DNA of 64,000 nucleotides from Azospira restricta (GTDB lineage: Bacteria > Pseudomonadota > Gammaproteobacteria > Burkholderiales > Rhodocyclaceae): positions 806,001 through 870,000 of the forward strand of contig NZ_CP064781.1 in NCBI RefSeq assembly GCF_016858125.1, written 5' to 3'. This document shows positions 30,477 through 39,562 of this stretch, piece by piece. Numbering within the stretch: the first letter of the stretch is position 1; each line of letters starts with the position of its first letter. Made by a program: the position numbers and the translations under genes. The notes below the pieces were generated by a model. The model saw nothing but the letters and a program-made list of their open reading frames with translations, did no database searches and had not been told where the DNA came from.

Positions 30477-31385
30477 CTACTCCTTCGCCGCCGGCCGCCC
30501 CCATCCCTCCAGCTTCGCCTTCAGCGCCGGCAGCGCCTGTGCGGCGGCCTTCTCGCCCTCGAGCACGGCGAGGTGGCGCGTCCTGAAGTCGGCCGAGGCG
30601 AGCTGGCTGATGTCGGGGCGGATGACCACGTCGGCCTGCGGCAGCTCGTTGCGGTTGAGGCTCTGCCCCATGATCGCGAAGGTCTGCAGCAGCACGTCGA
30701 GGCTGCTCTTCGTCTTGCCCGCCTGCGGCCGGTTCGAGATGTCGACGGCGATCACGAAGGTGGCGCCCATCTCGCGCGCGAAGCGCACCGGCACCGGGCT
30801 GACCAGGCCGCCATCGACGTACTCGCGGCCGCGGATCGCGACCGGCTGGAAGACGCCGGGGACGCTGCTCGATGCGCGCACCGCGGTGCCGGTGTCGCCG
30901 CTGCGGAAGACGATCGGCTCGCCGCTGGCGAGGTCGGTGGCGACGGCGCCGAATTTCTTCGGCAGCTTCTCGATCGGCGCGTTGCCGATCGCCTTGTTGA
31001 TGAAGGCAGCCAGCGCGTCGCCCTTCAACACGCCGCGGTCGGGCAGCGACCAGTCGCTGACCTGCGACTCGTCGAGGCTGATCGCCAGCGTCTGCAACTC
31101 GAAGCCGTTCTTGCCGGCGGCGTACATCGCGCCGACCACCGAGCCGGCACTGGTGCCGACGACGATGTCGGGAACGATGCCCTGCGCTTCCAGCGCCTTG
31201 ATCACGCCGATGTGGGCGAAGCCCTTGGCGGCGCCGCCGCCGAGCGCCAGTGCGATCACCGGCTTCGCCGGCGGCGGGGGCGGTTCGGCGGTCTTCGCAG
31301 GGAACAGCGAACACGCGCTCAGCAGCAGCGCGAGCGCGCCGGCGGCGGCATGGCGGAAAGAGGGGAGCATGGCGGGGACCTGCAT
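30477..31385 (-). CDS. Patatin-like phospholipase, lipoprotein
   Basis: The 302-residue protein has a lipoprotein signal ending LLLSAC (about residues 19-25), then a patatin domain: oxyanion loop LGGGAAKGFAHIG, nucleophile Ser in GTSAGS, and the catalytic Asp in DGGLVSPVPV. It should be an envelope-anchored lipid acyl hydrolase of the RssA/YchK type. Either ATG (31385 or 31370) gives a workable signal. It lies downstream of the histidine kinase gene on the same strand but is separated by a stem-loop. Confidence 0.9.
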   Translation of the reverse strand: MQVPAMLPSFRHAAAGALALLLSACSLFPAKTAEPPPPPAKPVIALALGGGAAKGFAHIGVIKALEAQGIVPDIVVGTSAGSVVGAMYAAGKNGFELQTLAISLDESQVSDWSLPDRGVLKGDALAAFINKAIGNAPIEKLPKKFGAVATDLASGEPIVFRSGDTGTAVRASSSVPGVFQPVAIRGREYVDGGLVSPVPVRFAREMGATFVIAVDISNRPQAGKTKSSLDVLLQTFAIMGQSLNRNELPQADVVIRPDISQLASADFRTRHLAVLEGEKAAAQALPALKAKLEGWGRPAAKE

Positions 31386-31416
31386 GGGTGCAACCTGGGA
31401 AATGGCGATTTTAGTG

Positions 31417-31442
31417 GTCCGCTTCGTAATTGCGAAGCGGAC
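31417..31442 (-). terminator. Stem-loop between histidine kinase and patatin genes
   Basis: GTCCGCTTCG (31417-31426) and CGAAGCGGAC (31433-31442) form a perfect 10-bp stem with a 6-base loop. On the minus strand it lies just past the kinase stop and is followed by CACTAAAAT, not a proper T-run, so termination may be partial or Rho-aided. Confidence 0.55.
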
Positions 31443-31457
31443 CGCTGCGCTCCGGAG

Positions 31458-32765
31458 TCACGCCGGTGTGCCGGCATGCGCCGGCGACGACGGGGATTTC
31501 GGCAGCTCGACGCGGAAGACGCTGCCCTTGCCCGGTTCGGAGCGGACCAGAATGCGGCCGCCGTGGTTGCGCACGACGCGCTGGCTGACGGCGAGGCTCA
31601 GCCCGGTGCCGCTGCCGACCGGCTTGGTCGTGAAGAAGGGATCGAACAGGTGCGGCATCACTTGCTCGGCGATGCCGCAGCCGTTGTCGGCGACCTCGAC
31701 AAAGACTTTGTCGCCGTCCTCGCCGCAGCGCAGCGTGATCGTGCCGCCGCCGCCGATCGCGTCGCCGGCGTTGTGCAGCAACGCCAGCAGCACCTGCGTC
31801 AGGTCGGCGCGCATGGCGCGGATCGGCGGCAGCGGCGCGTAGTCGCGGACGATCTGGGCGCCCGCCGGCAGGCGGTGCTGGGCGACCGCCAGCGCGCGGT
31901 CGAGCTCGCACGACAGGTCGGTGTCTTCCCAGGTGCCGCTGCGGTCCTCGGCGAAGGTCTGCAGGCTGGCGACGATTTGCTTGACGCGGTCGAGCCCGGT
32001 GCGCATTTCGTCGAACAGCTGCGGCATATCCTCCTTGATGAAGTCGATGTCCATCTCGCGCTTCAGCCGCGCCAGCGCCTCGCGCTCCACCGCCGGCAGC
32101 GCCGCCTCGCGCGCCGAGTAGGCGTCGGCCAGTTCGACCAGCGTCTCGGCGTTGCGCTTCAGCGCCGACTGGTTGGACATGACGAAGCCGATCGGGTTGT
32201 TGATCTCGTGCGCGATGCCGGCGGCGAGCTGGCCGACGCTCGCCATCTTGGCGCTCTGCAGCAGCTGCAGCTCGGTCTCGCGCAGCTCCTCGTAGGCGCG
32301 CTGCAGCTTGGCGTTGCCTTCGCCGAGCGCACGGTTGCTCTCGACCAGCTCCTGCTCGAAGGTCTTCTCGCGGGTGACGTCCTGGTACAGGCTGACGAAG
32401 CCGCCGACCGTGCCGTCGTCCTTGCGGATCACTTCGCCGCGGATGTCGATGAAATGCCCGTCCGGGCGCTTGCGCAGGAAATGGTGCGGCTCGAAGCGTT
32501 GCGCCAGTGCGACGCGCGCCGCCACCAGCTCGTCGATGTCGCCGCTGCCGTACTCGCCGCGTTCGGCGTTGTAGCGGAACAGCTCGGCGAGCGGCATGCC
32601 GACGCGCAACAGCGCTTCCGGGAAGTCGAGGATGTCGAGGAAGGCGCGGTTCCAGAACTTGACGCGGAGCCGCTCGTCGACGATCGAGACGCCGATCGGC
32701 ATGTACTCGGCGGCGGCGATCAGGTCGCTGGCCGCCAGCGTGTCGAACTGCTGCGAAGTCGCCAT
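31458..32765 (-). CDS. Orphan PAS-domain sensor histidine kinase
   Basis: The 435-residue kinase starts at 32765 behind AGGAGGAG. A PAS domain (about residues 12-130, ending [12 protein letters not shown]) is followed by a short coiled coil, a HisKA-type dimer with [12 protein letters not shown] (phospho-His), and an HATPase domain ([15 protein letters not shown]). No membrane span is present, so it senses inside the cell. No response regulator is adjacent. The last residues ([12 protein letters not shown]) look like read-through of a dispersed repeat and not native kinase sequence. Confidence 0.92.
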   Translation of the reverse strand: MATSQQFDTLAASDLIAAAEYMPIGVSIVDERLRVKFWNRAFLDILDFPEALLRVGMPLAELFRYNAERGEYGSGDIDELVAARVALAQRFEPHHFLRKRPDGHFIDIRGEVIRKDDGTVGGFVSLYQDVTREKTFEQELVESNRALGEGNAKLQRAYEELRETELQLLQSAKMASVGQLAAGIAHEINNPIGFVMSNQSALKRNAETLVELADAYSAREAALPAVEREALARLKREMDIDFIKEDMPQLFDEMRTGLDRVKQIVASLQTFAEDRSGTWEDTDLSCELDRALAVAQHRLPAGAQIVRDYAPLPPIRAMRADLTQVLLALLHNAGDAIGGGGTITLRCGEDGDKVFVEVADNGCGIAEQVMPHLFDPFFTTKPVGSGTGLSLAVSQRVVRNHGGRILVRSEPGKGSVFRVELPKSPSSPAHAGTPA

Positions 32766-32816
32766 GGTTCTTCTCCTCCTCTGTCTGCGGGCTGCCGCTC
32801 TCCGGCGGCATGGCGA

Positions 32817-32836
32817 GGCCGTTGCCGGCAACGGCC
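32817..32836. promoter_or_regulatory. Perfect 20-bp palindrome between divergent genes
   Basis: GGCCGTTGCCGGCAACGGCC is a perfect palindrome midway in the 126-base gap between the histidine kinase (leftwards) and the SGNH hydrolase (rightwards). It could be a dimeric regulator site controlling both. High GC raises the chance of a fortuitous match. Confidence 0.4.
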
Positions 32837-32891
32837 CGCAACCATGATAATCCAATCCGCCCACCCGTTCCCGGGCGCAAGGAGGACACCC

Positions 32892-33536
32892 ATGCAGCAG
32901 ATCCTGGTCTATGCCGACTCGCTTTCCTGGGGCATCGTGCCGACGACGCGCCAGCGCCTGCCGTTCGAGCAGCGCTGGCCGGGTGTCATGGAGATCGCGC
33001 TGACCGCCGCCGGCCACCGCGCGCGCGTGATCGAGGATTGCCTGAACGGCCGGCGCACGGTCTGGGACGACCCGTTCAAGCCGGGGCGCAACGGGCTGGT
33101 CGGGCTGGCGCAGCGGATCGAGATCCACTCGCCGCTGGCGCTGGTCGTGCTGATGCTCGGCAGCAACGACTTCCAGTCGATGCACCCGCACAACGCCTGG
33201 CATTCGGCGCAGGGCACGGCGACGCTGGTCGACGCCATCCGCAGGGCGCCGATCGAACCGGGGATGCCGGTGCCGCCGGTGCTGATCGTCGCGCCGCCGC
33301 CGATCGGCGAGCCGCAGGGGCCGCTGGCGCCGAAGTTCGCCGGCGGCCGCGAGAAGTGCGCCGGCCTCGCCGACGCGCTGCGCGAGACGGCGGCGACGCT
33401 CGGCTGCCCGTTCTTCGATGCCGGCAGCGTGACGCCGGTGAGCCCGCGCGACGGCGTGCATCTCGACGCCGACCAGCACCTGCGCCTCGGCCGTGCGCTG
33501 GCCGAGGTCGTCGCGCCGCTGCTGCCGGCGCCATGA
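32892..33536 (+). CDS. SGNH/GDSL-family hydrolase
   Basis: The 214-residue protein has the SGNH blocks: YADSLSWG at the N-terminus (nucleophile Ser), a Gly region, LMLGSNDFQ (Asn) and [10 protein letters not shown] (Asp and His). It lacks a signal peptide, so it is a cytoplasmic esterase or acylhydrolase of the arylesterase-like type. AGGAGG precedes the ATG at 32892. The stop overlaps the macrodomain start as ATGA. Deacylation of small molecules is a theme shared with the macrodomain neighbour. Confidence 0.88.
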   Translation: MQQILVYADSLSWGIVPTTRQRLPFEQRWPGVMEIALTAAGHRARVIEDCLNGRRTVWDDPFKPGRNGLVGLAQRIEIHSPLALVVLMLGSNDFQSMHPHNAWHSAQGTATLVDAIRRAPIEPGMPVPPVLIVAPPPIGEPQGPLAPKFAGGREKCAGLADALRETAATLGCPFFDAGSVTPVSPRDGVHLDADQHLRLGRALAEVVAPLLPAP

Positions 33537-34048
33537 GCTCCGTCCGCCTGCGCGCGCTGCGCGCCGACATCACGACGCTTGCCGTCGATGCGATCGTCAA
33601 CGCGGCGAACACTTCGCTGCTCGGTGGCGGCGGCGTCGACGGCGCGATCCACCGCGCCGCCGGTCCCGAGCTGCTCGCCGAATGCCGCGGCCTCGGCGGC
33701 TGCGCCACCGGCGACGCGAAGATGACGCGCGGCTACCGGCTGCCGGCGCGGCACGTGATCCATACCGTCGGCCCGGTCTGGCACGGCGGCGGCGCCGGCG
33801 AGGCGGAGCTGCTCGCTGGCTGCTACCGTCGTTCGCTGCAGCTGGCCGGCGAAGCGGGCTTGGCCAGCATCGCCTTCCCCGGCATCAGCACCGGCGTCTA
33901 CGGCTATCCGGTCGCCGCCGCGGCGGCCATCGCCGTCGCCACGGTGCGGCAGGCCGCGCCGCAGTATCCGACGCTCGCCGAGGTCGTCTTCTGCTGCTTC
34001 TCGGCGGCCGACCTCGCCGTCTACGAAGACCTTCTCGCCCGCCACTGA
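33533..34048 (+). CDS. Macrodomain protein (O-acetyl-ADP-ribose deacetylase type)
   Basis: The 171-residue protein is a stand-alone macrodomain of the YmdB type. The ADP-ribose pocket is seen in [26 protein letters not shown] (motifs VNAANT and [10 protein letters not shown]) and [10 protein letters not shown]. Such proteins deacetylate O-acetyl-ADP-ribose or remove ADP-ribose esters. Coupled translation with an SGNH esterase suggests joint hydrolysis of acylated metabolites, which is only an inference. Confidence 0.93.
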   Translation: MSSVRLRALRADITTLAVDAIVNAANTSLLGGGGVDGAIHRAAGPELLAECRGLGGCATGDAKMTRGYRLPARHVIHTVGPVWHGGGAGEAELLAGCYRRSLQLAGEAGLASIAFPGISTGVYGYPVAAAAAIAVATVRQAAPQYPTLAEVVFCCFSAADLAVYEDLLARH

Positions 34049-34054
34049 CCGCCG

Positions 34055-34444
34055 ATGACACGCCTGCTCCGCTGCCTGCCCCTCGTCCTCTTCTGCCACG
34101 CCGCGTCGGCGCAATGGGAAATGCTCGGTCGCAACGAGGACCTGCGCCTCTTCGTCGATCGCGGCACGGTGCAGCGCGACGGCGACGTCGCCACGCTCTG
34201 GCAGCTGGTCGACTACACCAGCGCGCAGTGGGTCGGCGCGATGACGGTGATGTCGGTGCACCAGCGCGTCGAATACGACTGCGCGGCGCGGCGCACGCGC
34301 ACCGTTGCCGGCGCCGCCTATTCGGAGCAGATGGGGCGCGGCCGGCAGGTATTCACGGAGAAGGTGGCGAATCCGGAATGGGTCGCCATTCCCGCCGGCG
34401 GCACCGGCGAGGCGCTGTGGAAGATCGCCTGCGGCGCGCAGTGA
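34055..34444 (+). CDS. Surface-adhesin-E-like secreted protein
   Basis: The 129-residue protein has a Sec signal (about residues 1-18, ending HAASA) and one small beta domain: WEMLGRNEDLRLFVDRGTV, WQLVDYTSAQ and VEYDCAARRTRTV with a Cys pair closing at IACGAQ. This is the surface-adhesin-E-type domain also found at the N-terminus of the alpha-carbonic anhydrase at 1959-3284. It probably acts in the periplasm or on the surface. It begins 6 bases after the macrodomain gene. Confidence 0.75.
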   Translation: MTRLLRCLPLVLFCHAASAQWEMLGRNEDLRLFVDRGTVQRDGDVATLWQLVDYTSAQWVGAMTVMSVHQRVEYDCAARRTRTVAGAAYSEQMGRGRQVFTEKVANPEWVAIPAGGTGEALWKIACGAQ

Positions 34445-34462
34445 ACTGCGCGGCCGCGCGGC

Positions 34463-34873
34463 TCAGCGGGCGACCCGCGTGAGCACGCCGTTGTCGACCT
34501 TGACGCGGTCGCCGGCGAGGAGGGCCGGCTTCTCGGCGTAGCGGATCTGGCGCACCTCGCCGCTGTCCATGCGCACCGAGACCTGGTACTCGGTCTTTTC
34601 CCTGATCTTCTTCTCCACCTGGTAGCCGGCGTAGGCGCCGCCGGCGGCGCCGGCGACGGTGGCCACGGTCTTGCCGCTGCCCTTGCCGATCTGGTTGCCG
34701 AGCAGACCGCCGGCGACACCGCCGGCGACGGCGCCGAGGGCGCTGCCCTCGCCTTCGACCTTCACTTCGCGGACGTCGGTGACCTGGCCGCAGTTGCCGC
34801 AGCGTTCGGCGGCGAAGGCCGGGCTGCCGCCGGCGAGCAGCGCGGCGGCGAGGATCGGTAGCAGTCTGTTCAT
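34463..34873 (-). CDS. Glycine-zipper 2TM outer-membrane protein (SlyB/Pcp-like)
   Basis: The 136-residue protein has a signal peptide (about residues 1-22) and a Rick_17kDa/glycine-zipper segment GSALGAVAGGVAGGLLGNQIG...ATVAGAAGGAYAGYQVEKKI (two Gly-rich stretches), followed by a C-terminal beta region. GAAGGAG precedes the ATG at 34873. SlyB-type proteins reside in the outer membrane or periplasm and help envelope integrity. There is no lipobox Cys at the cleavage site, unlike SlyB itself. It is convergent with the gene at 34055. Confidence 0.88.
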   Translation of the reverse strand: MNRLLPILAAALLAGGSPAFAAERCGNCGQVTDVREVKVEGEGSALGAVAGGVAGGLLGNQIGKGSGKTVATVAGAAGGAYAGYQVEKKIREKTEYQVSVRMDSGEVRQIRYAEKPALLAGDRVKVDNGVLTRVAR

Positions 34874-34961
34874 TGCGGACTCCTTCGTTGCTGGCGGTGC
34901 ACGCACCGCCCGGAATTCCATTGTAGGACGCCCGCCGCGGCGCCGCAGCGGGCCGCCGGGC

Positions 34962-37499
34962 TCAGCCGCCGCCCTCGCCGGCGGGCGGCTCGCCCGGTTC
35001 GCCGCCGCCGTCGGCCGGCGCCGGCGGCGCCTCCTTTGCCGGCCGCGCGCGGGCCTTCGCCGGCTTCTTGTGCTTGCGCTCGACGCCGCCGAACTCCTGC
35101 CGCGCCGCCGCCATCTCGTGCAGCTGCTCGGCGACGCGGTAATTGACCGTGCCCTCGGGAACGTTGCCCTGCGCATCCGGCGTGCCGATCGGCAGTCCGG
35201 AGAGCAGCGCGATCGCCTGGTCGACGTGGTCGACGGCATAGACCGCGAACTGGCCGGCGGCGACCGTTTCGACCACGTCGTGGCGCAGCATCAGGTGCTG
35301 CACGTTGGCGGCGGGGATGATCACCCCCTGGCGGCCGGTCAGCCCGCGCGCCTTGCAGATGTCGAAGAAGCCCTCGATCTTCTCGTTCACGGCGCCGATC
35401 GGTTGCACTGCGCCGTGCTGGTTGACCGAGCCGGTCACCGCCAGCGACTGCGCCAGCGGCAACATCGCGATCGCCGACAGCAGCGCACACAGCTCGGCGA
35501 GCGACGCGCTGTCGCCCTCGATCTCGCCGTAGGACTGCTCGAAGGCGAGCGTCGCCGCGAGCGACAGCGGCGTCAGCCGGCCGAAGCGGGTGGCCAGGAA
35601 GGCGGCGAGGATCAGCACGCCCTTCGAATGCACCGGGCCGCCGAGTTCGACCTCGCGCTCGATGTCGACCACCTCGCCTTCGCCGAGGCGGACTCCGGCG
35701 GTGACGCGCACCGGCTGCGCGAAGCTGAAGTCGCCGAGCAGCGCGGCGGCGAGCCCGTTGACCTGGCCGATGGCGACGCCGTCGCTGGCGATCAGCAACA
35801 GGCCGCGCAGGATCGCGCTGTGCTGCTGCTCGCGCAGGCGGTCGGCGCGGCGCTCGGCGGCGACCAGCGCCTGCTCGACGTGGTGGCGCTCGATGCGCGT
35901 GGCGCCGGCCTTCGCCGCGCAGTGGTCGGCCTCGCGCAGCAGGTCGGCGAGCCGGCGCGTCTGCGTCGACAGCCGCGCCGCGTCGTCGGCCAGCCGCGCC
36001 GCGTGTTCGATGGCGCGCGCCAGCGCATCGCGTGACAGCGGCAGCAGGCCCTCGCGGCGCGCCAGCGTCGCCAGCAGGCGGGCGTAGAGCAGCGTGTTCT
36101 CGGCGCTGCGCTCGACGTCGCTCTCGAAGTCGGCGGCGACCTTGAACAGCTGCGCGAACTCCGGGTCGAGCTCGGCCAGCAGGTAGTAAACCAGGCGCTC
36201 GCCGACCAGCACCACCTTGAGGTCGATCGGCATCGGCTCCGGCTCCAGCTGCACCGTGCTCGCCAGCCCGTAGATCTCGCCCAGCGACTCGATGCGCACC
36301 TGCCGGCTGCCGAGCGCGCGCTTCAGGCCTTCCCAGGCGTAGGGCTGGACCAGCAGCTTGCCGGCGTCGAGGATCAGCGTGCCGCCGTTGGCGCGCTGCA
36401 GCGCGCCGGCGCGGATCAGCGTGAAGTTGGAGACGAGCACGCCCAGGTGCGCGAGGTGCTCGACGCGGCCGATCAGGTTCTGGAAGGTAGGGTGGTCCTC
36501 GCAGACCACCGGCGGCCCGGCGGTCCCGGCGTTGTCGACGAAGAGGTTGACCAGGTAGCGCTGCACCGAGATCGAGCCCGAGAACAGCAGCGTCTCCATC
36601 TCGTCCTCGCTCTTCTTCGTCTCGCGCAGCGTCTCGCCGGTGCCGACGACGTCCTCCAGGCAGGCGTCGAGGAAGGCGACGACGTCCGGCAGGTCGGCCC
36701 AGGCCGGCTTGATCTCGTCGATCAGGTGGCCGACCGCGAGGCGCAGCGCGTCACGGCTCAGCTCCTTGATGCGCGCCGCCTGCGCACGCCGCCACAGCGG
36801 GAATTCGCGCAGCAGCGAGGCCAGCCTGTCCTCGCACCCCTCCATCGCGTTCGCCAGCTCGGCGCGCCGTGCCTCCGGCAGCTCGCCGAACTCGTCCTCG
36901 GACAGGGTCTCGTCGCCGTCCTTCAGCGGTGCGAAGCCCATCCCGTCGTCCGCCTGCAGCAAGGCGATGCCGCGCCCCCGGGCGTCCTCGCCGAGCGCGG
37001 CGAGCGCATCCTCCTCGCGCTTCTTGTATTCGCGCTCGAGGGCCTCGATCTTGCTGCGGTAGTCGCTGCTCTCGAAGGCGGCCGAGATCGCCGTCGCCAG
37101 CTCGGCGACGAAGCCCTGCATCGTTTCCTTCAGCTGCCGGCCGCGGCCGGCGGGCAGGCGCAGCAGCCGCGGCCGCGTCGCCTGCGCGAAGTTGTTCACG
37201 TAGCACCAGTCGGCGGGCGCCTCGCCGGCGCCGCGGCTGCTGCCGATCAGCTCGTGCACCAGCGCGTGGCGGCCGCTGCCGGGATCGCCGAGGACGAACA
37301 GGTTGAAGCCGGGGCGGCCGATGCCGAGGCCGAAGCGCAGCGCCTCGACCGCGCGCTCGTGCGCGAAGCCGGCGCCGATCTCGGCCAGCTCCTCGCTGCC
37401 GGCGAAGGGCAGGTGGTCGGGGTTGCAGGGGGTGTACAGGCGCTCCGGCGGCAGCCGTTCGGCGCCGCTGGGGTCGCGGGTTTCGCTGGCGACGGGCAT
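34962..37499 (-). CDS. Lon-like ATP-dependent protease (LonB-type AAA protein)
   Basis: From ATG 37499 the protein has 845 residues. A Walker A (GDPGSGRHALVHEL, about residue 70) belongs to a AAA module interrupted by a long coiled insert (about 130-300). The C-terminal Lon protease domain has the Ser in EGDSASLAELCA and the Lys in AVNEKIEGFF. This is the widespread Lon-like family distinct from classical Lon, with no LON N-domain. The tail after about residue 800 is Pro/Ala/Lys-rich. In-frame ATG 37619 has a better upstream GGGAG but would add 40 low-complexity residues, so the start is uncertain. Confidence 0.88.
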   Translation of the reverse strand: MPVASETRDPSGAERLPPERLYTPCNPDHLPFAGSEELAEIGAGFAHERAVEALRFGLGIGRPGFNLFVLGDPGSGRHALVHELIGSSRGAGEAPADWCYVNNFAQATRPRLLRLPAGRGRQLKETMQGFVAELATAISAAFESSDYRSKIEALEREYKKREEDALAALGEDARGRGIALLQADDGMGFAPLKDGDETLSEDEFGELPEARRAELANAMEGCEDRLASLLREFPLWRRAQAARIKELSRDALRLAVGHLIDEIKPAWADLPDVVAFLDACLEDVVGTGETLRETKKSEDEMETLLFSGSISVQRYLVNLFVDNAGTAGPPVVCEDHPTFQNLIGRVEHLAHLGVLVSNFTLIRAGALQRANGGTLILDAGKLLVQPYAWEGLKRALGSRQVRIESLGEIYGLASTVQLEPEPMPIDLKVVLVGERLVYYLLAELDPEFAQLFKVAADFESDVERSAENTLLYARLLATLARREGLLPLSRDALARAIEHAARLADDAARLSTQTRRLADLLREADHCAAKAGATRIERHHVEQALVAAERRADRLREQQHSAILRGLLLIASDGVAIGQVNGLAAALLGDFSFAQPVRVTAGVRLGEGEVVDIEREVELGGPVHSKGVLILAAFLATRFGRLTPLSLAATLAFEQSYGEIEGDSASLAELCALLSAIAMLPLAQSLAVTGSVNQHGAVQPIGAVNEKIEGFFDICKARGLTGRQGVIIPAANVQHLMLRHDVVETVAAGQFAVYAVDHVDQAIALLSGLPIGTPDAQGNVPEGTVNYRVAEQLHEMAAARQEFGGVERKHKKPAKARARPAKEAPPAPADGGGEPGEPPAGEGGG

Positions 37500-37510
37500 G
37501 GCCGGCCGGC

Positions 37511-37579
37511 TCAGCAAGGGGCGCTCGGCGCCGGGCGCGTGCGGGCGCCGCCGCCGCGGGTCAGCCGGGTCTCGTTCAT
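37511..37579 (-). CDS. Possible 22-codon leader ORF before Lon-like gene
   Basis: ATG at 37579, with GGGGAGA just upstream, opens a 22-codon frame ending TGA at 37511, 11 bases before the Lon-like ATG at 37499. The peptide (MNETRLTRGG...) is Arg-rich. It may be a leader peptide, or the true N-terminus of the protease separated by a frameshift. Confidence 0.25.
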   Translation of the reverse strand: MNETRLTRGGGARTRPAPSAPC

Positions 37580-37665
37580 TGTCGTTTCTCCCCGTCGTTG
37601 GCGCAGGTGCATGCTTCATTGTAGCGGCTCCCCGCGGCGCCGGTGCCGCCGCCGCTTTCTGCCCG

Positions 37666-37671
37666 TATAAT
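37666..37671 (+). promoter_or_regulatory. -10 box upstream of transporter operon
   Basis: A perfect TATAAT occurs in the otherwise very GC-rich 169-base gap between the Lon-like gene and the substrate-binding-protein gene. No good -35 box is visible at 16-18 bases, so an activator may be needed. Confidence 0.4.
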
Positions 37672-37788
37672 CGGCGGCGCAGTCTGCGTTACTGCATGCA
37701 TCGATCCGGGCGGCGCCTCGCGGCGCCGCGAATAAGCTGCCGCGACACCCGCGCGGCGGCGGTTGCCACAACGAGCGGGAGAAACCCG

Positions 37789-38670
37789 ATGAGACACCCC
37801 TTGCGCCGTCTGGCGCTGAAGGGCGCGCTGGCCTGCGCGCTGACCGCCTCCTTTGCCACCTTCACCCCCATCGCCGCCGCCCAGGACAAGGTGCTGCGCG
37901 TCTCGGCGATTCCCGACGAGGCGCCGACCGAGCTGCAGCGCAAGTTCGCGCCGCTCGGCAGCTACCTGGAGAAGGAGACCGGGCTGAAGGTCAGCTTCGT
38001 CCCGGTGTCCGACTACGCCGCGGTGGTCGAGTCGCTGGCGACGAAGAAGCTCGACCTCGCCTGGCTCGGCGGCTTCACCTTCGTGCAGGCGAAGCTCCGC
38101 ACCAACGGCACGGCGATCCCGATCGTGCAGCGCGAGGAAGACGCAAAGTTCACGTCGAAGTTCGTCAGCGCCGACCCGGCGATCAAGTCCTTCGCCGACC
38201 TGAAGGGCAAGACCTTCGCCTTCGGCTCGCCGTCCTCGACCTCGGGCCACCTGATGCCGCGCTTCTTCCTGCAGCAGGCCGGCGTCAGCCCGGACCGGGA
38301 TTTCAAGAACGTCGCCTTCTCCGGCGCGCACGACGCGACGGTGGCCTTCGTCGCCGCCGGCAAGGCCGACGCCGGCGTGCTCAACGCCTCGGTCTGGGAC
38401 AAGCTGGTCGAGCAGAAGAAGGTCGATGCCGACAAGGTGCGCGTGTTCGCGACGACGCCGCCGTACTTCGACTACAACTGGACGGTGCGCGGCGACCTCG
38501 ACCCGCTGCTGGTGAAGAAGCTGACCGAGGCCTTCCTCAAGCTCGACGCGAGGAACCCCGAGCACGCCGAGATCATGCAGCTGCAGCGCGCGTCGAAGTT
38601 CATCGCGACCAGGCAGGCGAACTACGACGGCATCGAGCAGGCGGCGAAGGCCGCCGGGCTGCTGAAGTAA
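37789..38670 (+). CDS. PhnD-type substrate-binding protein, putative selenate/phosphonate transporter
   Basis: The 293-residue protein has a Sec/Tat-like signal (about residues 1-32, ending AAAQ) and a PhnD-type periplasmic binding fold. The N-terminal motif [20 protein letters not shown] and [13 protein letters not shown] are those of the subfamily annotated as putative selenate ABC transporter binding proteins. Ligand-loop [10 protein letters not shown] resembles the oxyanion site of phosphonate binders. GGGAGAAA precedes ATG 37789. The ligand (selenate, phosphonate or phosphite) is not decided by the sequence. It heads a three-gene ABC operon. Confidence 0.87.
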   Translation: MRHPLRRLALKGALACALTASFATFTPIAAAQDKVLRVSAIPDEAPTELQRKFAPLGSYLEKETGLKVSFVPVSDYAAVVESLATKKLDLAWLGGFTFVQAKLRTNGTAIPIVQREEDAKFTSKFVSADPAIKSFADLKGKTFAFGSPSSTSGHLMPRFFLQQAGVSPDRDFKNVAFSGAHDATVAFVAAGKADAGVLNASVWDKLVEQKKVDADKVRVFATTPPYFDYNWTVRGDLDPLLVKKLTEAFLKLDARNPEHAEIMQLQRASKFIATRQANYDGIEQAAKAAGLLK

Positions 38671-38737
38671 GACCACCGACCGCGGCGACGACGACGGTTC
38701 CCGCGTCGCGCCGCCGCGCTTTCGTGACGAAGGATTC

Positions 38738-39562
38738 ATGACTTTCCGCCTCGACCAGGTCGCGCTGACCCATGCCAACGGCTGCACCGCGCTCGCCGGC
38801 GTCTCGCTCGCCGCGGCGGCCGGCGAGCGCATCGCCGTCGTCGGCCCGTCCGGCGCCGGCAAGACGACGCTGCTGCGCGTGCTCGGCGCCGCGCTGCGGC
38901 CGAGCGCCGGCCGCGTCGAGCTGCTCGGCGCCGACCCGTGGGCGCTGTCGGCGCCCGCGCTGCGCCTGCTGCGCGCCCGCCTCGGCGTCGTGCACCAGGC
39001 GCCGCCGCTGCCGCCGCGGCAGCGCGTGGTCACCGCCGTGCTCGCCGGCCGCCTCGGCCAGTGGCCGCTGTGGAAGAGCCTCGCCTCGCTCGTTTACCCG
39101 CTCGACATCGCCGGCGCGCGCGCGGCGCTCGCCCGCCTCGACCTCGGCGATCGCCTGTTCGACCGCTGCGATCGCATCTCCGGCGGCCAGCTGCAACGCG
39201 TCGGCATCGCCCGCGTGCTCTACCAGCAGCCGCAACTGATCCTCGCCGACGAGCCGGTGTCGGCGCTCGACCCGGCGCTGGCGCAGCAGACCGTGCGCGC
39301 GCTCGCCGCCGACGCCGCGGCGCGCGGCGCGACGCTGGTCGCCAGCCTGCACGCGGTCGACCTCGCGCTGGCCGAATTCCCGCGCATCGTCGGCGTCAGG
39401 GACGGGCGCATCGCCTTCGACCTGCCGTCGGCGCAGGTTTCCGAGTCGCTGCTGCGCGAGCTGTACGCGGCCGAGGGCGACGCGCTGCCGACCCTCGCCA
39501 ACGAACCGCGCTTCGCCGCGCATCCGGTCGCAGTCGCCGGCCCGCGGGGCGTCTGTTGCTGA
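38738..39562 (+). CDS. ABC transporter ATP-binding protein (PhnC-like)
   Basis: The 274-residue ATPase has Walker [12 protein letters not shown] (about residues 35-45), Q-loop, signature [15 protein letters not shown], Walker [13 protein letters not shown] and the switch His in [10 protein letters not shown]. It powers the importer whose binding protein is at 37789 and whose permease is at 39562. The stop and the permease start share bases (TGATG). The family position matches phosphonate/selenate-type ATPases. Confidence 0.92.
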   Translation: MTFRLDQVALTHANGCTALAGVSLAAAAGERIAVVGPSGAGKTTLLRVLGAALRPSAGRVELLGADPWALSAPALRLLRARLGVVHQAPPLPPRQRVVTAVLAGRLGQWPLWKSLASLVYPLDIAGARAALARLDLGDRLFDRCDRISGGQLQRVGIARVLYQQPQLILADEPVSALDPALAQQTVRALAADAAARGATLVASLHAVDLALAEFPRIVGVRDGRIAFDLPSAQVSESLLRELYAAEGDALPTLANEPRFAAHPVAVAGPRGVCC

